Source: Hysterangium stoloniferum
Lineage: Eukaryota; Basidiomycota; Agaricomycetes; Hysterangiales; Hysterangiaceae
Length of the DNA stretch: 64,000 nucleotides
Direction: 5' to 3'
Assembly: GCA_015178975.1 (NCBI GenBank)
Contig: WHVD01000079.1
Coordinates: 248,001-312,000, forward strand
Under the pieces are notes generated by a model that saw nothing but the letters and a program-made list of their open reading frames with translations, did not search any database and was not told the DNA's origin. Below are positions 23,561-34,100 of this stretch, in pieces; the first letter of the stretch is position 1; every line of letters begins with the position of its first letter. The position numbers and the translations under genes were made by a program.

Positions 23561-23749
23561 CTGAGCAACCAAAAATGGATTATCAGGTTGACCTCTACCA
23601 ACAGGAAGATCTCCAAATGGTCGAGGAGGGAGTGGTATATTAGAATTTACAGCTAAACGCCGATGACGATCAGATGGAGATGTCATTTGTAATTGTGCCC
23701 TATGCTGCCATCGCTCTTCCTCCCTATTACGCTCAGGTGTTCGATCCAT
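23181..23749 (-). CDS. Helitron Rep-helicase, N-terminal piece (cut off by inversion)
   Basis: Begins MDRTPERNREEERWQ at 23749, then a Pro-rich segment (IPLPPRPFGDLPVGRGQ) and the GGSAA repeats, where the frame runs into foreign sequence and ends GLYY. The same Ser/Ala/Gly repeat starts the large Helitron frame at 31140 on the other strand, in frame. I infer that this is the true first coding part of the 31140-36497 protein, separated from it by the inversion. Confidence 0.7.
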
Positions 23750-25228
23750 AATAATACAGCAATCTCAGCAGCAGCAACAGAGACAGAAACCCTGGCAAGA
23801 AAGGGAGAACAGAGGAGTGATAGAAATTTGGAGTGAATTAGGCTAAAATAGGTCAAAAATGTGAAAATTAAATTATGAATAAATCTTTACAGCATCAGAG
23901 AAGGTATCAATACTAACCTGGAGTTGTTTTGTATCTCACAGGGTCACAGAGGGGATAGAAATAGCAATAAAGCCAAAGGCCACAGAATGGGAGGTCAATT
24001 TTAACTGTATGGATTATATCTGAGTAAAAAATGGTAAAACTAATTACAGGGAAAGGACTCACTTTCAATACTCTACTTATGCCTATAGGGAGCAGTCAGA
24101 AAAGCAGTAGAGAGTGCCAGGGAAAAGGAATTTAGACAAAGAGGTCTAAAATAGCCCAAAAACGTGAAAAATAATGCATAAATAATTTTTAACAGCATGA
24201 GAGAAGGTACCAATACTAACCTGGAGGTATGCTATCTGTTCCAGCAAGAATAGAAACAGCAATCAAGGCAATGCAGCACAGAATAGAGGAATGTCACTGT
24301 AAGAATAATATTTGAGCAAAGAAAAGTAAGGTTAATTAGAGGGACAGGACTCACCTTCAATACTCCACTTATACTCACAGAGAGGGGTCAACAAAGCAGT
24401 GGAGAGTCCCAGGGAAAAGGAATTCACACAAATGGGTCTAAAATAGCCCCAAAACGCGAAAAATAATGCATAAATAAATTAAAACAGCATCAGAAACCCC
24501 AAACCATACCTGATATTATAGGGCAGGCTTCAGATTGTGTGTTCCAATGAGATGAATACCTGGGAAAGAGTAATTTGACTGCAAATAAATTATTTAATCA
24601 TTAAAAAAAGCGAAAATTAAATAATAATAGATAGGAGCTCACCACACCTTTTATATTGCCTGAGGAGTTGAGGAAAGCTTCAGAGATAATAGCTGTTCAA
24701 TATTGGGGGTCCAGGGCCAGTGGATGGCCAGACTCTAACTGCAGAATAATATATTTAATTATTAAAAAGCGAAATTTAATAGAATTAAATAGAGGCCTCA
24801 ACACACCTTGGTATGGGCCCAAATCCCTTGAGAAATATTCTAAAGAGCAACCCCTCACAATTTAAGGAGCACCAAGCTGGGGGAGGGAGAGGGGAAAGGA
24901 GAAAGTGTGGCAGCCTCAAGGCTTTGCAGCGGCTATGGTGCAGAATGTTCCCACGCATCACAGAAGTCACGAAAAAGCTCCCGGCGCACGTCACATGGTG
25001 TCACACAATGCTCCCGCGGCACCAAAATACTCCCGCGAGTGCAGAAATACTCCCGCGAATGTTAAAAGCCTCCGGATTTGCTCCCGCGCTGACTAATAAC
25101 AGCCTTCGGGCGCTAATGCGCCCTCAGCTTAGTCACACAGTGAGGTTCGGGCGCTCCGTGCCCTCACAAATAGGGCCTGCGGCGCCTAAAAACGCCCACC
25201 ACCCACCATGCTCCTTTCACTTATTTGA
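23750..25228 (-). mobile_element. Helitron 5' end and leader
   Basis: In minus orientation the element begins TCAAATAAG at 25228, directly after the A of the interrupted Gypsy2 LTR (25229). This fits the Helitron rule of a 5' TC and insertion between A and T. The leader contains CGCGGGAG-rich sequence (24950-25090) and three tandem, about 295-bp diverged blocks (about 23830-24540) that carry GTGAGT donors and TTACAG acceptors on the minus strand, so the 5' untranslated region probably has several duplicated small exons. Confidence 0.7.
23830..24540 (-). repeat. About 295-bp tandem intron-exon duplications in the Helitron leader
   Basis: The string TCTAAAATAGCCC(C/A)AAAACG plus AATAATGCATAAATA recurs at about 24141 and 24434, and in diverged form at about 23838. 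Between them are repeated CTCACCTTCAATACTC and CAGTGGAGAG blocks. On the minus strand GAAG|GTGAGTCC...TTACAG|TGACATTCC and CTCCAG|GTTAGTATTGG look like splice sites. Confidence 0.6.
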
Positions 25229-25329
25229 TGTCCTGTTATGGGGAGGTAATAAAATGGAATAGACAATAAGGCATAGTCTGGGGGGTACTAATCTGGGGAA
25301 AATAAAGTGTGCATGACTTGTCCCTTACA
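25229..25329 (-). mobile_element. Gypsy2 5' LTR, first 101 bp (inverted)
   Basis: Reverse complement of the start of the 3' LTR at 42203 (TGTAAGGG...AACAGGACA). It ends exactly where the Helitron begins. The missing 230 bp are at 36736-36965 on the plus strand; 101 + 230 = 331, the length of the intact 3' LTR. The outer base is followed by GACAC (25330-25334), the complement of the GTGTC that follows the 3' LTR at 42534-42538. Confidence 0.9.
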
Positions 25330-28300
25330 GACACCGAGTCACCACATGCCCGAAGGCCACAAAAGCCCAATCCACCAATATGGCCACGACCTCACAACCG
25401 GCTAAGCTGGCTGCTGAGTCAAAAAAATATTAAGCAACTCTCTGGATTCTGTGTGGTTGGAGAGTTGCATTGAATCTCCCCACACACCGGAAAATTGTCA
25501 TCTTAATACATCCACCCTGTATGATCCTAATTCCTTGTTCATAAATCTTACTTCAGAACCCCTCGGGAGTATCACCTTTCGAGCTCTCATAGATTCAGGT
25601 TCAACCCATTGTTTTATAGATACAAGTTTTTCCCAAAAAAATCAGTTAAAAACCCATGCAATAGATCCAATTCCGCTCCTTACATTTTTTGTAACACAGT
25701 TGGACCCGAGCTGCTCCGTGGTTCTAGGACATCTGGCTCACCCGCTACAATCTGTTGATTGATTGGGTATTGGGCAATATCCATTTCCGAACCCCATCAG
25801 CACCCAATACGACTGGTCTGCTTCCACCTGTTTCAGCAAATATGGCCTCTATGGCACCTCCAGCCCCTGTGGCAAATCCGAGCTCTCCACCGCCTGTCTC
25901 TCTAATAAATGCCACAGCTTTTATGAGAGCCATCAAGTTGGACGGCTCCCGAGCATTTACAGTCAATCTTAAAGTTGACAAAGTCACCGGTCGCTTTGCA
26001 TCCCTGGTGACTGAACCAATCGCAGATTTGGAAGGTGTTCCAGAAAAATACCATGAATTTGCAGATGTCTTCAGTAAACAAAAAGCTGATCAACTTGCCC
26101 CTCACAGGCCTTATGATTTGAAAATTGATATTGAAGATGGTTCACATCTGCCCCTAGACCCAGTTTATCCTCTCTCACAGTCCGAGTTATCGGCTATCTG
26201 AGATTTCTTGGATGAACATTTGGCTATAGGTTTTATCTGTCCCTCAAAGTCTCCTTATGGAGCCCCTGTCCTATTCATTCAGAAAAAAGACAGTTCCCTT
26301 TGGCTTTGCATTGACTTTCGAGGACTAAATGCGATCACTTGTAAAGATAAGTACCCGTTACCACTAATCTCTGATTTACTCGATGCCCCTCAGAAGGCCC
26401 GAATCTATATAAAGATAGACCTCAGGCACGCTATCATTTGGTTCAGATCGCTGAAGGCGATGAATGGAAAACGGCTTTTCGCACTCACTATGGCTCTTTC
26501 GAATGGTTAGTGATGCCCTTTGGCCTCACCAACGCTCTGTCAGTCTTTCAACGTTTTATCAATGACATCTTTTCAGACCTCCTTGACGTCTTTGTCATTG
26601 TGTACTTAGACAACATTCTCATATTCTCCGAAGACCCTACACTTCATGATGAACACGTTCATGAAGTTCTCTGAAGACTCCAAAAACATGGTCTTTTCAC
26701 GAATGGTAAAAAATGTTCTTTTGATGTCGACACAGGTGAATATTTAGGTTTCATGATGGGACCCAACGGTCTCCGCATGGATGACTCTAAAATTCAAGTC
26801 ATTAAAGATTGGCTGGAACTCTGAAAGCTTAAGGGCCCAGTCCTTTTTAGGCTTGGCCAATTTTTATCATTGTTTCATTCACAACTACTCAAAAATTACC
26901 GTTCCGCTCACTCGTCTTACTCATAAAGATGCTCCATGAAATTTCTGCGAGGAATGCCGAATGGCATTCTGAGAATTGAAAAGTGCATTTACATCTGCTC
27001 CTATTTTGTTGCACTGGAAGCCCGACGTTCAACTCATTGTGGAAACTGATGCCTCAGATTATGCACTTGCTGCGATATTGTCCATTTTGGACACCGATGG
27101 TGAAGTACACCCAGTAGCCTTTTTGTCTCGCACATTTTTGGCACCCGAACTCAACTATGATGTTCACGATAAAGAACTACTTGCGATCTTTGAAGCTTTT
27201 AAAACATGGTGACATTATTTGGAAGGATCGGCTCACCCAATAGATGTTATTACCGACCACAAAAATTCAGTCTACTTTTCAACCACAAAACTCCTCACCT
27301 GTTGGCAAGCCCGATGGTCCGAATTCCTCTCCGCTTTCAATATGGTAATCTGTTTCCATCCCGGCCACCTTGGTGGGAAACCCAACACTATGACTAGAAG
27401 ATGGGACATCTATCCTAAAGAGGGGAGTAGCAACTACACCACGGTTAATCCACATAATTTCAAGCCTATGTTTTCATCGGAACAACTGTCCTTGTCTATC
27501 CCAGCCACTTACCTCATTCATCCAGTCTTGCAGTGTTATTCTTATGGATACCGAGAAATTACATCAAGATATATTATCAGCAATTCCATCAGACCCAGTC
27601 ACCAAAGCACATCTCGATAACCCATCCAACCCCGATCAACCCCGATGGTCACTAGACTCACAAGGTTACATTAGACTTGACAACCGCATCTATGTACCGG
27701 ATTCCAATACCCTTCGGTTGCAAATCCTACAACATAAGCACGACCACCCGATCTTGGGACACTTTGGCCTCAATAAGACTCTTTCACTCATTAGAAGAGA
27801 ATATACATGGCCCGGCATCCAAGATTTCGTTAAGCACTATTGCAAATCTTGTACAACATGTTTACGCTCTAAATCACAGCGACACAAACCATATGGCCTA
27901 CTCAAACAACTACCGATACCGGAAAAACCCTGGAACTTGATTTCTATGGATTTCATCGAGCACCTATTGGCATCCGAAGGTCATACAGCAATCCTAGTTG
28001 TTGTGGATCAGCTCACAAAGCAAAGTATTTTCATTCCAACATATGACACGATAATATCTGTACAGTTAGCCGAATTACATATTTGTCACCCACGTATTTT
28101 CCAAGCAAGGCATTCCATTGCATGTCACATCCGATCGCAGATCTGAGTTTGTCTCTCACTTTTTTAGGTCACTCGGAAAAGCACTAGACATGAAGTTACA
28201 TTTCACTTCGGGCTATCACCCGGAAGGTGACGGTCAAACCGAATGCATGAATCAAACTTTGGAACAGTACATTCATGTCTATTGTAACTATCAACAAGAC

Positions 28301-29032
28301 AATTGGAAATCACTACTACCACTAGCCGAATTCACATACAACAACGCACCGAATGCCACTACTGGTATTTCACCTTTCTTCGCAAACAAAGGCTACAACC
28401 CCAATATCGCAATCCACCCAGAACACGATCTCGCATCCACCCGTGCTCAAGACTTTGTTATAAACCTTGATGAGCTACATCAAGAACTTCATAAAATTAT
28501 CACAATGGCCCAAGAACGATACCAATGGTCTGCGGATAAGAATCGACTTCCGCCTCCTGATTTCAAGATTGGAGACCGAGTATTTGTTAAAGCCGAGTTT
28601 TTCCGAACTACTAGACCCTCTAAAAAGCTCTCTGAAAAATATTTAGGTCCTTTTGAAGTTATAGCACAAGCCAGCACGCTTTCATGAATGCTTCGGCTTC
28701 CCGACAACATGCATGCAGTGCACCCAGTATTTCACGTATCTATGTTAGAACCATGTGTTGCTAACAAAATACCAGATCACATACAATCACCACCGCCACC
28801 CGTGATCATTGATGGAGAACCTGAATTCGAGATATCGGAGATCCTAGACTCAAAAATCAACAATCACCGATGCTCATGCAAATTACTTTATTTGGTTAAA
28901 TGGGCTGGCTATGAAGGTACAGATGAAGAAACCTCATGGATTCTAGCTACAGGGCTCGGCAATGCCTCAGAAATCATTTTAGGGTTTCATCAAGCCTATC
29001 CAAATAAACCCGGTCCTCTAAATTCTTTATAA
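25330..29032 (+). pseudogene. Gypsy1 zinc knuckle and pol (now inverted relative to its gag)
   Basis: Ty3/Gypsy polyprotein with several stops and shifts. It opens with the second half of a zinc knuckle (HRVTTCP) whose first half (CLLCADPG) ends at 42539 on the other strand. Then protease with ALIDSGSTHCFID (about 25590), reverse transcriptase from 26090 ([41 protein letters not shown]), RNase H (VETDASDYALAAILS), integrase from 27730 (HPILGHFGLNKT, CKSCTTC, then SMDFIEHLL, VTSDRRSEFVSHF and GYHPEGDGQTE) and a chromodomain (LLYLVKWAGYEGTDEETSW). The RT catalytic YLDD reads YLDN, so this copy is inactive. It is followed by an antisense gene and the 3' LTR. Confidence 0.9.
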
Positions 29033-29126
29033 AGTTTTTCATGTGGTATCCGACCTTTTTCCGACTATGCCTTATGAAATCACGCTTTGTTTTGTTTGTT
29101 TGTTTTAAAATCATTATATTTTCCAA

Positions 29127-30122
29127 TTATTTAAAAGTCTCCTCTACCACCTCCCCTTCTTCTCTGGCTTCCAAAGCCTCCGGCTCACCAACGGCCACCA
29201 ATACCTCTTCACCGACCTTTTCCGATACCTCAATACCAGGCCCAATCCTGTCGCAACTCGACACCTCTAAGTACTGCTCAAGTTGTCCTCCAAGGGACTC
29301 TATAACACTGGTTTGTTTCTCCAGCCCGACGCCCAGAAGTCGCAACTGCTCGGTCATGAGCCCTTGTTGTCATAGTGTCTTGAATCGGAACCGCATCGTC
29401 TCCAAGAAATCGGTGCGCATGAGGTGGTTTTGCTCCTCTAATGTGTCAGCCTGCCGTTCTTGGTAGGATCCATTTCCGACAGCATCCGGGAAGACACATC
29501 CAAGTTTTTGGTTGGTGCACTCTTGACAGGTGTGGCCCCGACCACTTGCCCAAGGATGGCAAGTCCAACCCCGTTTGGTGCACCGGTTGCACTTGGGGTC
29601 ATTTTCGGCCCCCGCTTTAGGGGCTTGTTTTTGTTTCTATAATCAAAAAAAATAAGAAAATTTTAAAATTAGGAATCCGAACCCACCTTGGGGCTCAATG
29701 GGCCCGGTATATCTTCCTCATCCTCCTCTTCCTCATCATCGGACTCCGAAGGCATCGCGGCCTTGCACTAAAAAAAAAATCATCATCAGCAAAAGGTTCA
29801 CAAAAGAATGGGAACCCACTTACCTTTCCCTCTCGCTTTTTCTTCACCGCCTCCTCTCACACCTGATCGGCCTCCCGCTGCTTCTTCTTTGCAAGCACCG
29901 CACCCAGTGCTTGCGTGCAGCCTCTTCCACTGCCAGTTTTTTCTCCTCTGCCTCAATGGCCGCCAGCTCCTCTTTCTCTTTCCGCTCCTCCTCCTCACGC
30001 ACTTTCCTCTTCTCCTCGAGAAGCTGTCGATGTTCCTGTGCACTAGGTGGTCCACTCGGAACCAACATGGGAGTGACCGTCAACTGAACTGGGAATGGCT
30101 TCGACCCTGAACCTATGGTCAT
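29127..30122 (-). CDS. Antisense Zn2Cys6-like gene inside Gypsy1
   Basis: Lies between the Gypsy1 pol stop and 3' LTR, on the opposite strand. Exon 1 (30122 to about 29824) starts MTIGSGSKPFPVQL and forms a highly charged coiled coil (KRKVREEEERKEKEELAAIE), with one probable frameshift near 29900. Intron 29768-29823 (GTAAGT...TTTAG), an acidic exon (SESDDEEEEDEEDI), intron 29637-29686 (GTGGGT...TATAG), then a cysteine cluster at 29591-29496 spaced C-X2-C-X6-C-X10-C-X2-C-X6-C, the classical fungal Zn2Cys6 spacing. After one stop near 29370 the last frame (29357-29127) is Glu-rich. Role unknown; a DNA-binding regulator is possible from the cluster. Similar remnants lie in Gypsy4 and Gypsy5. Confidence 0.65.
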
Positions 30123-30295
30123 GGTGGTCGAGGGAAGAGAAGTGAAAATTCAAGTGCCAGAACCCCTCAAATTTTTATATGTAAATTTTTACTGAGTCAA
30201 ATGATGTTTTGACACACCAACTGTACCTGACAAGTTTTTATGTACAGAATCTAGATTTTCGGCCTCCTTGGGATTTCGGCCAAATGGGGGGATAC

Positions 30296-31048
30296 TGTTA
30301 CAACTGTGTCGCAACCTGACAGCCCCCGAGGTTATCGCCTCCTATCGACGATTCAAGTCATCATTCAAGTCATCATTCAAGTCTTCACATTGGAAACTGT
30401 CGGCTTCCCGATGCTGATGTATGCCTTTGTGGTGATCAAACTCTGTTTATGCCCCCGTCAAAATATACTTGTACTATCTGGTTAAACTTTGATATGTCCC
30501 TTTTATTATGATGATCCATTCTACATGATGTTTCACATATGTCTATATATACTTGTAACCCTCGTACTATTTCCTTTTCTCGTAATTCCGCTATCGGTTA
30601 TCTCATGGCCTCCGAACTAATTGTAACCTTCCTGTTTCTAGTCAAGCTTATTTGTCACTACCACTTTCTGCTCTTCTCCTAGTTAGTGTTTTTAGACACC
30701 TAATACTTGTATATGAACCTGCTGTAGTTGTAGTTACTAGGCAATCAGAATATTGACTCAAAATACCCTCCTACATCTATAGAAGTCTCATACTAAGTAC
30801 TCCGCTATCTGCCTTCACATGCGCTCACCCACTCTCAGTCCCCAACCCCTTGGCCTGACACTCGACTTATCCCTCGTTTCCGATCAGTAGTTTCACCAAG
30901 AGGTATTCATTAGGACTAGTCTTTGCCTGCCCGAAATTTAAGGACACCCAACGGTTAACTGCAAGGGCGCAGCACATAAGCTGAAGCCAAGTCCTTCCGA
31001 TCGGTCCCCATTGGCCCACCGACACTAGTCAGTTTTTAGTTCTTAACA
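30296..31048 (+). mobile_element. Gypsy1 3' LTR (753 bp)
   Basis: TGTTACAAC...TTCTTAACA. A purine tract (AATGGGGGGATAC) lies directly before it, marking it as the 3' LTR of the plus-oriented half element. It is followed by ATCGG (31049-31053), which matches CCGAT (46670-46674) beyond the partner LTR on the other strand. The partner (44616-46669 without its insertion) is also 753 bp. It contains the shared core CAGCACATAAGCTGAAGCC near 30975. Confidence 0.9.
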
Positions 31049-31053
31049 ATCGG

Positions 31054-31139
31054 TGTTGAAACAGTTGAATAATTCTTTGCAGAACACCCCTGTGAGTGTG
31101 ATTGGAAAGTAAACACTAAGGAGACTTTCCCACACCCAC
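31054..31139 (-). mobile_element. LTR-like insertion X, right part (inverted)
   Basis: The reverse complement ends TTTCAACA followed by CCGAT and is the probable other end of the element starting at 23013. It ends at the right inversion breakpoint where the GGSAA repeat begins. Confidence 0.5.
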
Positions 31140-34100
31140 GGCTCTGCTGCAGGTGGCTCTGCTGCAGGTGGCTCTGCTGCAGGTGGCTCTGCTCCAGTTG
31201 GCTCTGATGCAATGACTGACTTGCTTAATCGGTATAGAGATTTGCCACCATTACTACCTGTTCGGCAAAGGCAGAGGCGTGGACAAGGAAATCCAGCTAC
31301 TCAAATGCAGCGACCAATTTTGCAGGTAGCACCACATATACAGCAGGGTCATCACCCAGCAAATGCACCTATTCAGCCACAGGCACCAGGTCGTACACGA
31401 GACAATGTAGCTGTAGCTGCTCAACTGCAGCAACCAATTTTGCAATTAGCACCACATACCCAGCATAGTCATCAGCCAGCAAATGTACCTGTTCAACTAC
31501 AGGCAGTAAATGTCCAATTAGCACCTGAAGCTGTCCAGCCTGTAGTTGGCTCTGCTGCAGTAGCTGATCTGTATGCTCAGTATGATGCTTTACCACCATT
31601 ACGCCAACCTGCTCAACTGCAGCCACCAGTCCAGGCACAGCTACCTATTTTGCAGTTAGCACCACTACAGCATCACCATCCACAGCAACAACAACAACAA
31701 CCTATTTTGCAGTGGGCACCACCACAGCTTCACCATCCACCTGGAAATCCAGTTCCACAGCAGCAACATATTAATGCTATTCCACAACCTCAGGTACAGG
31801 TACCCATTTTGCAGTTAGCACCACCACAGCATAACCATCCAGGTAGAAATCCAGTTCCACAACAACAACAACAACCTATTGTACAGTGGGCACCACCACA
31901 GCTTCATCATCCACCTGGAAATGCAGTTCCACAACAACAACAACAACCACCTATTGTACAGTGGGCACCACCACAGCTTCACCATCCACCTGGAAATCCA
32001 GTTCCACAACAACAGGTACCCATGTTGCAGCTAGCACCACCACAGCATCACCATCCACCTATTTTTCCAGCAGCAAATGCACAGCAACAGCTACAGTTGG
32101 GCCTACCCCCAGCTATTCCTCCACCTCCAGTTATTCTCCCACTTGCCCCACCCCCAGCTATTGCCCTACCTGCAGTCAATGCCCCACCCCCAGCCATTCC
32201 AGACCCTGCAGCCATCCCTCCATTTCCACTTCCTGTTGCACAATTACCCATTGGACGGCAGCCAGTTGTGGAGGCCAGGTTTCCAAGATATGATGTGGGA
32301 CATATGAACATACAGTGTTCACACTGTGGAGCTTTACACTGGATGGATGAGCGTCTGTCAGCTAGCTCTCGGACAACACCAAAGTTTGGCAAATGTTGCA
32401 AGCAAGGAAAGATCATCCTTCCAATACTTGGACCAGTCCCTCATACCTTAAAGTCTCTTCTTGAGGATAATACAGACAATGCCAAGGAATTTCGCAAAAA
32501 TATTCGTGCATATAATAATGCATTTGCATTTATATCACTTGGTGTCAAATTAGATGAGTCTGTCTTGCAAGGCGGTCGGGGCCCATATGTCTTTAAAATA
32601 CATGGTGGATTGTATCATGAGCATGGTTCCTTAATCCCATATGGGGAAGATGTATCACCCAGTTATGCTCAGCTTTACATCCATGATCCTGCACTGGCAC
32701 ATGAGGATGCACTGGGGAATGCATTGCAGATAAGGCAGAATCACAGGGCAAATCGGAATCTAAACAATCAAACCTTTTCTGACTTGCAGGACATGATGGA
32801 GCAATATAATCCCTTTATAGTACTCTATCGCCAGGCACATGAGCGATTGAGGACACAGGCAGAGACTCCAAGGTTACATGTTAGACTGAGCTACAAGGCT
32901 TTTACTGATCCCCGACGGTACAACCTTCCAACCGGTGATGAACTTGCAGTCATTGTGCCTGGAGATGGTGATACAGGTCAGGGTGATCCAAGGGATATTA
33001 TTTTTCAGAGAAGGGGGGGGCCGTTCCATCGATTGCATGAAGGACAGGCCATTTGTACACCCCTTCATTATGTCATGCTCTTTCCCAGGGGTGAGCGTGG
33101 TTGGTCATGGGACATTCCCTATGCAAATAACAATTGGCAGCCCCAGGCTGCACAGCAGCATGAACAAGCTGAAGAAGAAGACAAAAGTCATAAGGTGACC
33201 CAGCGTGAATATTATGCCTATCGCCTATTTCTTAGAGCAAATGAAGCCAAAACCATTTTTTATGCACAAAAGCTGTTCCAGCAGTACATTGTTGATGCCT
33301 GGGCAGTCACAGAACAGAGCAGATTGAAGTTTCTGAGTCAAAATCAACCAAGGATACATGCAGAACTCTACAACCAGGTCGTTGATGCTTTTTCAAATGA
33401 TGATATCAATCCCAATAGTATCGGTCAGAGGGTCATACTCCCTTCTTCATTTACTGGCGGTTCAAGGGATATGAGGCAAAGTCTGCAAAATTCTTTTGCA
33501 ATTGCACGCAAGTATGGCAATGCCAGCTGCTTCATCACCATGACTGCTAATCCCAATTGGGAGGAGGTCACCCGTGAATTGCTTCCTGGCCAGACCCCTG
33601 CTGATCGCCCTGATTTGGTCTCACGTGTCTTTGCTATCAAAAAGGCTAAAATGCTGAAAATGATTACAGAAGGCCGTATCTTTGGTAAAACAGTAGCACA
33701 TATCCATGTCATTGAATTCCAAAAGCGGGGTCTTCCACACATGCACTGTCTTATATGGTTTGAGGAGCAGGATAAGCCAAGGACACCTGCAGATGTCGAT
33801 TCAATTATTTCTGCCTGTTTTCCAGATCCTGAAACACATCCCAGACTATTTAATTTAGTAGGTCAACTCATGACCCATGGCCCCTGCGGTCTTCATCATC
33901 CAAATGCTGCCTGTATGGCCAATGGTACATGTGGTAAATTCTTCCCAAAGGATTGGTGTGAAGCCACCATTGTCAATCAGGAAGGCTATCCATTCTACCT
34001 TCATCCCAACAATGGGAGGGTTTATGTAACTCCCAAGTTTACATATGACAACAGATATGTTGTTCCTTACTCTCCTATTCTGCTTCTCACCTTTGAGTGC

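Noticed and set aside
22981-25329. A second, independent Helitron on the minus strand
   Set aside because: Its 5' LTR border, TSD and GGSAA repeat complete the 31140-36735 element exactly, so one inverted piece is the simpler explanation.
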